From Hymenobacter sp. APR13 (GTDB lineage: Bacteria > Bacteroidota > Bacteroidia > Cytophagales > Hymenobacteraceae): DNA of 64,000 bases. The DNA lies in NCBI RefSeq assembly GCF_000737515.1, contig NZ_CP006587.1:496001-560000 (forward strand), written 5' to 3'. Positions 8,535-15,519 of this stretch are shown piece after piece (position 1 is the first letter of the stretch; the number at the start of each line of letters is the position of its first letter). The position numbers were made by a program, and so were the translations under genes. Below the pieces are notes generated by a model. It did no database searches and had not been told where the DNA came from. It was given only the letters and a program-made list of their open reading frames with translations.

Positions 8535-10022
8535 TTACTTCCCCAGCAGCTCAAACATCTCCTGCAATACCTTTTTATCGTCGAAATCGGCTTTCACGCC
8601 TTTCACTTCCTGGTAGGTTTCGTGGCCTTTGCCGGCTACCAGCACAATATCGTTGGGCCCGGCCAGCGTGACGGCGGTTTTGATGGCCTCGCGCCGGTCG
8701 GGGATGGTGAGGACTTTGGCCTGGTCCTGCACCTTCACGCCGGCCTGCATCTGGGCCAGAATATCGTTGGGGTCTTCGAAGCGCGGGTTGTCGGAGGTCA
8801 GCACCACCCTATCGGAGCCCTGGCAGGCCAGGTGCGCCATGATGGGGCGCTTGGCGCCGTCGCGGTTGCCGCCGCAGCCCACCACCGTAATTACCTGCTG
8901 GGTCGGCTGGCGGATGTCGGCAATGGTCTGGAGCACGTTTTCCAGCGCGTCGGGTGTGTGGGCGTAGTCCACGATGCCCGTCACGCGGGTTTTGCCCGAT
9001 ACCACCGGCTCGAAGCGGCCCGGCGCCGACAGCAGACCCGACAGCACGGTCAGCACTTCCAGCGGCTCCTCGCCCAGCAGCACGGCCGCGCCATACACGG
9101 CCAGCAGGTTGTAGGCGTTGAACACCCCAATCAGCCGGAACTGCGCGTCGTGCCCGTCAATTTCGAGGTGCAGGCCATGCACGGCGTTTTCAATCAGCTT
9201 GGCCCTGAACGTGGCGGCGCTGCGCAGCGAGTAGGTTTCGCGGCGGGCGGCGGTGTTCTGCAGCATCACCATGCCGCGCTTGTCGTCGGCGTTGGTGAGG
9301 GCGAAGGCCGTTTTGGGCAGACTATCGAAAAAGCCCTTCTTGGCTTTCAGGTAGTTATCGAACGTGCCGTGGTAGTCGAGGTGGTCGTGGGTGAGGTTGG
9401 TGAAGATGCCCCCGGCGAAGCGCAGCGCCGTGGTGCGGTGCTGCACTACGGCGTGGCTGCTCACTTCCATGCAGGCGTGGGTACAGCCGGCTGCCACCAT
9501 GCGGGCCAGCAGCTCGTTGAGGCGGATGGCGTCGGGCGTGGTGTGGGTGGCCGGAATCACCTGCTCGTCAATCTGGTTCTGCACGGTGCTGAGCAGCCCG
9601 GTGTGGTAGCCCAGCTCACGCAGCAGCTTGTGCAGCAGCGTAGCGCAGGTGGTTTTGCCGTTGGTGCCGGTCACGCCAACCAGCGTGAGGCTGCGCGACG
9701 GGTGGCCGTAGAAGGCAGCCGCCATGTGGGCCATGGCCTCGGCTGAGTCGGGCACCTGCACGTAGGCGGTGGCCGGGTTCAGTTCGGCGGGCAGCACTTC
9801 GCACACCACCGCGGCCACGCCCTGCGCCACGGCCTTCTCAATAAACTGATGCCCATCGGTGGCAGCGCCACGCAGCGCGAAAAACACGGCGCCGGGCGCC
9901 GCCTGCCGCGAGTCCAGCGTGAGCTGCTGCACGGGCACGTCGGTGGGGCCTTGCTGCGCCGTCACGGTGACATCAGCGAGCAGGGCGAAAAGCGGAGGCG
10001 TTATTTCTTTCGGGGTAGTCAA
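8535..10022 (-). CDS. murE: UDP-MurNAc-tripeptide synthetase MurE
   Basis: Cytoplasmic ligase that adds the third residue to UDP-MurNAc-L-Ala-D-Glu. The P-loop is GVTGTNGKTTCATLLH; the middle domain has THTTPDAI, EVSSHAV and NLTHDHLDYHGT; the C-terminal domain has VDYAHTPDAL and the specificity motif DNPR in SDNPRFED. DNPR is the signature of enzymes that use meso-diaminopimelate, so the organism should have DAP-type peptidoglycan. Length is 495 residues. It follows ftsI on the same strand after a 64-base spacer. Confidence 0.97.
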   Translation of the reverse strand: MTTPKEITPPLFALLADVTVTAQQGPTDVPVQQLTLDSRQAAPGAVFFALRGAATDGHQFIEKAVAQGVAAVVCEVLPAELNPATAYVQVPDSAEAMAHMAAAFYGHPSRSLTLVGVTGTNGKTTCATLLHKLLRELGYHTGLLSTVQNQIDEQVIPATHTTPDAIRLNELLARMVAAGCTHACMEVSSHAVVQHRTTALRFAGGIFTNLTHDHLDYHGTFDNYLKAKKGFFDSLPKTAFALTNADDKRGMVMLQNTAARRETYSLRSAATFRAKLIENAVHGLHLEIDGHDAQFRLIGVFNAYNLLAVYGAAVLLGEEPLEVLTVLSGLLSAPGRFEPVVSGKTRVTGIVDYAHTPDALENVLQTIADIRQPTQQVITVVGCGGNRDGAKRPIMAHLACQGSDRVVLTSDNPRFEDPNDILAQMQAGVKVQDQAKVLTIPDRREAIKTAVTLAGPNDIVLVAGKGHETYQEVKGVKADFDDKKVLQEMFELLGK

Positions 10023-10086
10023 GGTTGTTCGGTCAGTTTTAGCCCGCAGAGGGCGCAGAGGAAGGCGCAGAAGGCGCCGGGTCGGG

Positions 10087-12450
10087 CTAGCTCTTGGGCG
10101 GCTTGGTGGCAGCGGGCTGCTGCGCCGTGGGTTTGGGGTCGGGCTTTTTGCGGGCGGGTGCGGCCGTGGCCGGCGTGGTGCCGGTCAGGCGTGCCTTGGC
10201 TTTGGCAGCCAAGGCGCGGGCTTTGGCATCGAGGTCGGTGTCGATGGGCGTGAGCAGCTTGTTTTCAGCCAGCTGGCTGGGAGCCGGGGCCGCTACCGGC
10301 GCCGGACCGGCCGAGCGTTGCCCGATGGGCTCCATGGCCAGCACCACCACCGTGCCGCGCCGCGCCATCGTGCCCGCCGCCACCGACTGCGCCTTCACGC
10401 GGCCCGTGCCCTGGGTGCGCACGCGCAGACCCCGGTTTTCCAGCAGAAACAGCGCGTCGCGCAAGGTCAGGCCCGTGACGTTGGGCACGCGGCCGGGCTT
10501 CACGGCCAGCGGCTGCAGGGCCAGGGTTTCGGCGTTGGTGTCAGCGGCCAGCGGGGTGCGCACCCAGTCCTCGTCGGGGGCGGCGCCTTCGCTTTTCACC
10601 CCAATCTGCTCGCACACCAGCCGCAGCTCGTCCTGCATGCCGGCCGGGGCGTAAGGCAGCTTGGCTTTCTGCAAGGCAGCGGCCCGGGCCAGCAAGGGGC
10701 GCTGGCTGGCGGCGTCGCGGGCCATGGCTTTGTCGGCCACTTCGCGGAACACCGGCGCGGCTACGTCGGCGCCGTAGATGCGGCCCTTCTTGGGCGAGTC
10801 CACCACCACGATGCAGCTGTACTTGGGCTTTTCGGCCGGGAAGTAGCCGCAGAAGCTGGTGGAATACACCTTGGTATAGGCGCCGTTCTTGAATTTCCAG
10901 GCGGTGCCGGTTTTGCCGGCCATCGTGAAGTCTTCGCTGCGGATGCCGCGGGCCGTGCCTTCGGTCACCACGCCTTCCATCATGGCCTTCATCTTGGCCA
11001 GCGTCTCGTCGGAGCAGATTTTGGGGTTCAGCACCGTGGGCTCAAACCGTTCCAGCACCTTGTCGGCCTGCCGGATTTCGCGCACAATCATGGGCTGCAC
11101 CTTCACGCCGTTGTTGGCCACGGCGTTGTAGAAGGCCAGCGTCTGCAAGGGGGCCAGCTTCAGCTCGTAGCCGATGCTCATGGTGGTGAGCGAGGTGCGG
11201 CTCCAGCTGCGGTCCTGGGGGTCTTTCACGTAGGGGCGCGCCTCGCCGGCCATCTGGAAGCCCAATGGCTTGTGCAGCCCGAAGCGTTTGAGGTGTTCGG
11301 CGTAGCGCTGGGGCTGTTTGCCGAACTGCCGGTCCACGAGCACGGCAACGCCGATATTTGAGGATTTCTCAAACACCTGCTTCACCGTAATCTTGCCGTA
11401 GCCGTGCGAGTCCGTCTTCACGGCCCCGCCGATGTACATGCGGCCGTTGCCGGTGTCCACGATGTCGTCGAGGGTGAGGTCGGGGTTTTCCTCGAACAGG
11501 GCCATCATGGAGGCCAGCTTGAACGTAGAGCCGGGCTCGGTGCGGCCCTGGTCGGCAATGGCGTAGTTGTAGTCTTCGCGGTACACGCCCTCGGCCACCT
11601 TGCCCAAGTTGGCCACGGCCTTGATTTCGCCGGTCTGCACTTCCATCAGAATCACGCAGCCGTACTGGGCGTTGTTGTCCACTAACGACTTGTAGAGGGC
11701 GTTTTCGGCCACGTCCTGCAGGTTGATGTCGAGCGTAGTCTGCACGTCGTAGCCGGGAATCGGCTTCACTTCGGTGCCGTCGTAGATGGGCTTGTTGCCG
11801 CCGGGCAGGCGCTCAAACAGGGCCTCGCCGTCTTTGCCGGCCAGGTGGCGGTTGAAGGTGAACTCCAGGCCCGCGCCGTTCTTGTCTTCGTTCACGAAGC
11901 CGATGGTGCGCTGCGCCAGCCCGCCAAACGGCCGGAAGCGCTTGTCCACCTTCTCGAAGATGACGCCGCCCTTGTTTTTGCCTTCCCGGAAGATGGGCCA
12001 GTTGGCCAGCTCCTTTTTCTCCTGGTAGTTGATCTGGCGCGAATTCAGCCGGATGTAGCGCACCGACGGCTTGGCCAGCCGGGCGTTCTTGAGCTTGCGC
12101 TTGTATTCCGATACGCTTCGGTCGCCGAAGAAGTGCGCCAGCTGAATCGCCAGTGAGTCCACCTTCTGGTCGAACAGCTGGCGGTCCACCACGCTCGGGT
12201 CCCAGGCTACCCGGAAGAAGGGCAGCGAGGTAGCCATGATGCTTTTGCCGTCGTCGGCGAGGATGGTGCCGCGGGTGGCAAACACGGGCTGGTACACCAC
12301 GCGGCGCTCCTGCTCCAGGGCGCGCCACTTCTCGCCTTCCTTGAACTGGATGTTGGAAATCTTCCAGACCACCGCGCACGAAAACAGGCAGACGCCCAAA
12401 AACGCCAGCCGTACGCGGGTAACGATGGATTTTTTAACGCTTCCTTTCAT
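10087..12450 (-). CDS. ftsI: Septal transpeptidase FtsI (PBP3) with C-terminal PASTA domain
   Basis: Class B penicillin-binding protein that cross-links septal peptidoglycan, partnered with FtsW. From the ATG at 12450 it has 787 residues: membrane anchor at about 10-28, PBP dimerisation domain, then the transpeptidase domain with SxxK (PGSTFKLAS), SxN (KSSNIGV) and KTG (MAGKTGTAWKF). After it comes one PASTA repeat (PNVTGLTLRDALFLLENRG) and an Ala/Pro/Lys-rich disordered tail of about 70 residues. An open frame continues upstream to 12561 but runs into ftsL, so MKGSVKKSIVTRV is the better start, 7 bases after the ftsL stop. Confidence 0.95.
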   Translation of the reverse strand: MKGSVKKSIVTRVRLAFLGVCLFSCAVVWKISNIQFKEGEKWRALEQERRVVYQPVFATRGTILADDGKSIMATSLPFFRVAWDPSVVDRQLFDQKVDSLAIQLAHFFGDRSVSEYKRKLKNARLAKPSVRYIRLNSRQINYQEKKELANWPIFREGKNKGGVIFEKVDKRFRPFGGLAQRTIGFVNEDKNGAGLEFTFNRHLAGKDGEALFERLPGGNKPIYDGTEVKPIPGYDVQTTLDINLQDVAENALYKSLVDNNAQYGCVILMEVQTGEIKAVANLGKVAEGVYREDYNYAIADQGRTEPGSTFKLASMMALFEENPDLTLDDIVDTGNGRMYIGGAVKTDSHGYGKITVKQVFEKSSNIGVAVLVDRQFGKQPQRYAEHLKRFGLHKPLGFQMAGEARPYVKDPQDRSWSRTSLTTMSIGYELKLAPLQTLAFYNAVANNGVKVQPMIVREIRQADKVLERFEPTVLNPKICSDETLAKMKAMMEGVVTEGTARGIRSEDFTMAGKTGTAWKFKNGAYTKVYSTSFCGYFPAEKPKYSCIVVVDSPKKGRIYGADVAAPVFREVADKAMARDAASQRPLLARAAALQKAKLPYAPAGMQDELRLVCEQIGVKSEGAAPDEDWVRTPLAADTNAETLALQPLAVKPGRVPNVTGLTLRDALFLLENRGLRVRTQGTGRVKAQSVAAGTMARRGTVVVLAMEPIGQRSAGPAPVAAPAPSQLAENKLLTPIDTDLDAKARALAAKAKARLTGTTPATAAPARKKPDPKPTAQQPAATKPPKS

Positions 12451-12457
12451 AGGGCAG

Positions 12458-13162
12458 TTAGCGGCGGCGAGGCGTGGTGGGTTCCGGCGTGGCCGGCTCC
12501 CCGGTGGCATCCGTCCCGATGGGCACGGGCGGCGCCCCCACCTCAATGGACAGCGAATCAAACGGCCCGACGGGGCCGGCGCGGCGCAGCGAGTCGCGCA
12601 GGGTGCGCGCCGCCAGCGAGTCGGCCGTCAGCACGGGCACCAGGTCCAGGGCGGCCTCGTCGAGGCGGCCGGCCGGCACTTCAATGCGGAACGGCGGCGA
12701 GGAGCTTTCCACCAGCCCGTAGGCGGCCACTTTGCGGGCTACCTCGCTTTGCTTGCTGGCTTCCATGTAGTCAGATTTCAAGGTCGTGTAGTCGGCGCGC
12801 AAATCTTCGGCCTCCATTTTCAGGCGCTGAATGCTGCGGTTCATGCGGGTGGCGTAGTGCGTGTTGCCGATGTAAATCAGAATCAGCAGCATCACGAACA
12901 GCACGTGCGGCAGGTAGCGCACCGGCAGCCCTTCCCGAAACAGGCCATCCATGCGCGTGAGGCGCTCCAGCAGCGAAAACACGCTCCAGGAGTTGCGGGG
13001 CGCCGCCGGCCGCGGCGCCTTGGCGGCGTTTGGGGCGCGCGGAGCCGGCTCCGTTGGCGGCGCGGGGGCGGGCTCCGGCGTGGGCGCAGGCTCCGGCTCC
13101 ACGTAGCGGGGCACGTTGGCGCGGGGCTGGCTGGCGACGGGTTTTATGGTATTAATAGCCAC
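12458..13162 (-). CDS. ftsL: FtsL-like division protein
   Basis: Small bitopic protein of the FtsQLB subcomplex that activates FtsWI. The 234 residues comprise a long Pro/Ala-rich cytoplasmic N-terminus (about 1-80), one membrane segment near 88-108 (LPHVLFVMLLILIYIGNTHYA), a coiled-coil stretch (RSIQRLKMEAEDLRADYTTL) and a Pro-rich tail. This matches the FtsL-like proteins found between rsmH and ftsI in Bacteroidota, which are longer than the proteobacterial protein. Sequence conservation is low, so topology and position decide. ftsI starts 7 bases downstream. Confidence 0.85.
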   Translation of the reverse strand: MAINTIKPVASQPRANVPRYVEPEPAPTPEPAPAPPTEPAPRAPNAAKAPRPAAPRNSWSVFSLLERLTRMDGLFREGLPVRYLPHVLFVMLLILIYIGNTHYATRMNRSIQRLKMEAEDLRADYTTLKSDYMEASKQSEVARKVAAYGLVESSSPPFRIEVPAGRLDEAALDLVPVLTADSLAARTLRDSLRRAGPVGPFDSLSIEVGAPPVPIGTDATGEPATPEPTTPRRR

Positions 13163-13233
13163 GGGGCGTGGGGAAGGTCAAAGGTGGTTTCTCGCAGTGT
13201 TTCGCAGTGGGTGACGCAGTGTCGCGTAGTGTG

Positions 13234-14190
13234 CTACCGACTTCGTTCCTCACTTTTGATACCGATGCGCAGCTTCGCCGAACGGGCGCGGCTGTTCGTG
13301 GCTACTTCCTGCTCGGAGGCCTCAATCGGCTTGCGGGTCAGGACCTCGAACGGGGTGTTGGTGTTGCCGAACAGGTCTTTTTCCGCTTCGCCGAAGAACC
13401 TGCCCTTGGCCAGGAAGTTCTTCACCAGCCGGTCTTCCAGCGAGTGGTAGCTCATCACCACCAGTCGTCCGCCGGGCCGCAGCACCTGGGCCGTTTGCTC
13501 CAGCATTTCCTGCAGGGCCTTCATTTCGTCGTTGGCCTCGATGCGCAACGCCTGAAATACCTGGGCCAGGTACTTGTTTTCCTTGCCGCGCGGCGTGCAG
13601 CTGGCAATGGCCTTCTTCAGGCCGGCAATGGTGCTGATGGTCTGGCCGCGCCGCGCCGAAGCCACGGTCTGGGCCAATGTGCGGGCGTTGGTGACCTCGC
13701 CGTACATGCCGAAGATGCGGTGCAGGTCGGCTTCCGGGTACTCGTTGATGATGTCGGCGGCGGTGGGGCCATCCTCGGCGTTCATGCGCATGTCCAGCGG
13801 CCCGTCGAAGCGGGTGCTGAAGCCGCGCTCCGGCGTATCAAACTGGTGCGACGACACGCCCAGGTCGGCCAGCAGCCCGTCTACGGGCAGGGCGCCGTGG
13901 CGCTGCAGCTCCTGGTGCAGGTCGCGGAAGTTGCTGCGAATGAACGTGAACTGCGGCCGGGCCAGCTTCTGCGCCTCGCGCTCAGCGTCGGCGTCCTGGT
14001 CGAAGCTGTAGAGATGGCCGGCGCCGCTCAGGTGCTCCAGCATGCGGGCCGAGTGGCCGCCGCCTCCGAACGTAACATCGACGTAGCGGCCCTCGGGGCG
14101 CAGCTCCAGCGCCTCCAGGCACTCGCGCAGCATCACGGGCCGGTGGTAGGCGGTATCGTTCAGGTAATCGTTTGCTGGGGTTTCGCTCAT
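13234..14190 (-). CDS. rsmH: 16S rRNA (cytosine-1402-N4)-methyltransferase RsmH
   Basis: SAM-dependent methyltransferase that modifies C1402 of 16S rRNA in the decoding centre. The opening reads YHRPVMLRECLEAL followed by the SAM loop DVTFGGGGHS; further on are LADLGVSSHQFD, ERGFSTRFDGPLDMRM and MSYHSLEDRLVKNF, all family signatures. Length is 318 residues. Its ATG overlaps the mraZ stop as ATGA at 14187-14190, indicating translational coupling. A 71-base spacer with CGCAGTG repeats separates it from ftsL. Confidence 0.97.
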   Translation of the reverse strand: MSETPANDYLNDTAYHRPVMLRECLEALELRPEGRYVDVTFGGGGHSARMLEHLSGAGHLYSFDQDADAEREAQKLARPQFTFIRSNFRDLHQELQRHGALPVDGLLADLGVSSHQFDTPERGFSTRFDGPLDMRMNAEDGPTAADIINEYPEADLHRIFGMYGEVTNARTLAQTVASARRGQTISTIAGLKKAIASCTPRGKENKYLAQVFQALRIEANDEMKALQEMLEQTAQVLRPGGRLVVMSYHSLEDRLVKNFLAKGRFFGEAEKDLFGNTNTPFEVLTRKPIEASEQEVATNSRARSAKLRIGIKSEERSR

Positions 14191-14660
14191 GCGGCCAGGG
14201 AGCCGCCAGGCCCGGTTTCGGTGGTGAGAAATTTCTGGGCCAGCTTGGAGAAGCTCTGCTGGTCCTTTATGAGGTATTCGTCGTAGCGGGTGGTGTCCCA
14301 GATTTCGCAGCGGTTGCCGAGGCCCACGATGATGGCCTCCTTCTCCAGGCCGGCGTAGCGCCGCATGGAACCCGGCAGCATAAACCGCCCGATACTATCC
14401 AGCTCCACCTCGGTCATGCCCCGGAAGAAGTTGCGCTGAAACTGCCGGTACTCCTCGTTGAACTCGTCGAGCGCCATCACCTTGTCGTGAATCACGCGCC
14501 ACGCTTCCCGCGGGTAGAGCACTAGGCAGGGCTCGAAGCCCCGCACCAGCACCAGCTGATTGCCGGACGCTTCCGGCAGGCTGCCCTTCACCTTGGCCGG
14601 CAGCACCAGCCGCCCTTTCGGGTCCAGCTTGCAGTCGTATTCGCCGGAGAGCAGGTGCAT
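14187..14660 (-). CDS. mraZ: Transcriptional regulator MraZ
   Basis: DNA-binding regulator that opens the dcw cluster and represses its own promoter in characterised bacteria. Two SpoVT/AbrB-like halves are visible: GEYDCKLDPKGRLVLPAKVK near the start and VELDSIGRFMLPGSMR in the second half, each with the conserved D-x-x-GR-x-x-LP. The ATG at 14660 gives 157 residues; a longer open frame reaches upstream through the promoter and is not credible. Three putative operator repeats lie 59-88 bases upstream of the start. Confidence 0.96.
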   Translation of the reverse strand: MHLLSGEYDCKLDPKGRLVLPAKVKGSLPEASGNQLVLVRGFEPCLVLYPREAWRVIHDKVMALDEFNEEYRQFQRNFFRGMTEVELDSIGRFMLPGSMRRYAGLEKEAIIVGLGNRCEIWDTTRYDEYLIKDQQSFSKLAQKFLTTETGPGGSLAA

Positions 14661-14689
14661 GATTGGTGGGCACAGGTGAGGGATGATAG

Positions 14690-14748
14690 CAAAAGTACGC
14701 AATGCCTCAGAAAAGGCAACCACTATTTACCATTTTCTACCACTCCCC
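14690..14748 (-). promoter_or_regulatory. mraZ promoter with putative MraZ operator (three 10-bp repeats)
   Basis: On the minus strand a -7 box TACTTTTG (14690-14697) fits the Bacteroidota consensus TAnnTTTG, and a TTG -33 element (14717-14719) lies exactly 19 bases upstream. Overlapping and extending upstream are three direct repeats, ACCACT, ACCATT and ACCACT on the plus strand, starting at 14719, 14729 and 14739, a strict 10-bp period (minus strand AGTGGT, AATGGT, AGTGGT). MraZ in other bacteria binds several short G-rich direct repeats at about 10-bp spacing next to its promoter, so this is a likely autorepression site. Confidence 0.75.
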
Positions 14749-14955
14749 GAAAAGTGCGTTTAAACGCATTTAACCGCATATTTAGCGCATTACTAAGCCG
14801 GTTAGGCCCCGCCGCAAACCGCCTCTCCGGAATGCTTGACAGAATGGCAGAGTGGCGAGTTGCTGCTAACGGTTGCCGAAAGCCAAGCCTGCCAAGGGCC
14901 GGGTTTTGCACAATGGCCCGCCACATTCTGCACCTGCAACCCCGGCCTGGGTTGC

Positions 14956-14964
14956 GTATCTTTG
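14956..14964 (+). promoter_or_regulatory. Probable -7 promoter box (TATCTTTG)
   Basis: TATCTTTG at 14957-14964 matches TAnnTTTG and lies 8 bases before the ATG at 14973, so the transcript would have a very short leader or none. No strong -33 element is seen. The stretch 14749-14956, between the mraZ control region and this box, shows no gene on either strand. Confidence 0.5.
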
Positions 14965-14972
14965 CAGGAGTT

Positions 14973-15422
14973 ATGCAGCGTCCTCTTTCCCACCGGCTAT
15001 TCAGTGCGCTCCTGGCGCTGCTGGTGCTCACCGCCTCGGTGGGCATGGCGGTGCTGCAGCATACTTGCCGGCAGAGTGGCTACCGCACTACGGCTGTGGT
15101 GTTCAGCACGCCCAAGCACCGCTGCCCTGCCCCAGAGCCCACTCAGGAGGCCACGCATCATTCCACGAAAGCGCAGCTGACGAGTGCCTGCTGCGACTTC
15201 CAGGCCCACCTGCACAAGCTGGACGTGCCCGCGCCCGAGCTGGCCTGGGCGAAGCTGCTGCCGCCGCCGCTGATGGCCGACTGGCTTCCGGCCACCGCCT
15301 GGCCCACGCTGCCCCCAGCCCCGCTGGTGGCCCGCGCCGCCGCCTGGCACGCCTCCGACAGCTCGCCGCCGCCCCGGGCGGGCCGGCAGCTGCTGACGTT
15401 CATTCAGGTGCTGGTCGTCTAG
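14973..15422 (+). CDS. Small Cys/His-containing membrane protein, HYC_CC_PP-like, upstream of TonB receptor
   Basis: 149 residues: an N-terminal membrane or signal segment (about 8-26) followed by QHTCRQSG, a CC pair in TSACCDFQAH, and a proline-rich stretch with PPP. That layout (His-x-Cys, CC, PP) matches the small proteins called HYC_CC_PP in Bacteroidota, which often precede TonB-dependent receptors near metal genes. The paired Cys/His residues suggest metal binding, but that is inference. The receptor gene starts 97 bases downstream and an HMA protein follows it, supporting a shared metal-related role. Its biochemical function is unknown. Confidence 0.65.
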   Translation: MQRPLSHRLFSALLALLVLTASVGMAVLQHTCRQSGYRTTAVVFSTPKHRCPAPEPTQEATHHSTKAQLTSACCDFQAHLHKLDVPAPELAWAKLLPPPLMADWLPATAWPTLPPAPLVARAAAWHASDSSPPPRAGRQLLTFIQVLVV

Positions 15423-15519
15423 CATTTCGTTCAGGCTGGTCTGTTTCAGGCCGGCTGAAACCGCCGCGTGCTGCTGCACCGGCTGCTTTCTTCTGAATGA
15501 ATGCTAACTTCCTGACTGT

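Noticed and set aside
14655..14972. In-frame extension upstream of the 149-residue Cys/His protein
   Set aside because: It runs through the mraZ promoter and a TAnnTTTG box; the ATG at 14973 precedes a proper hydrophobic segment.
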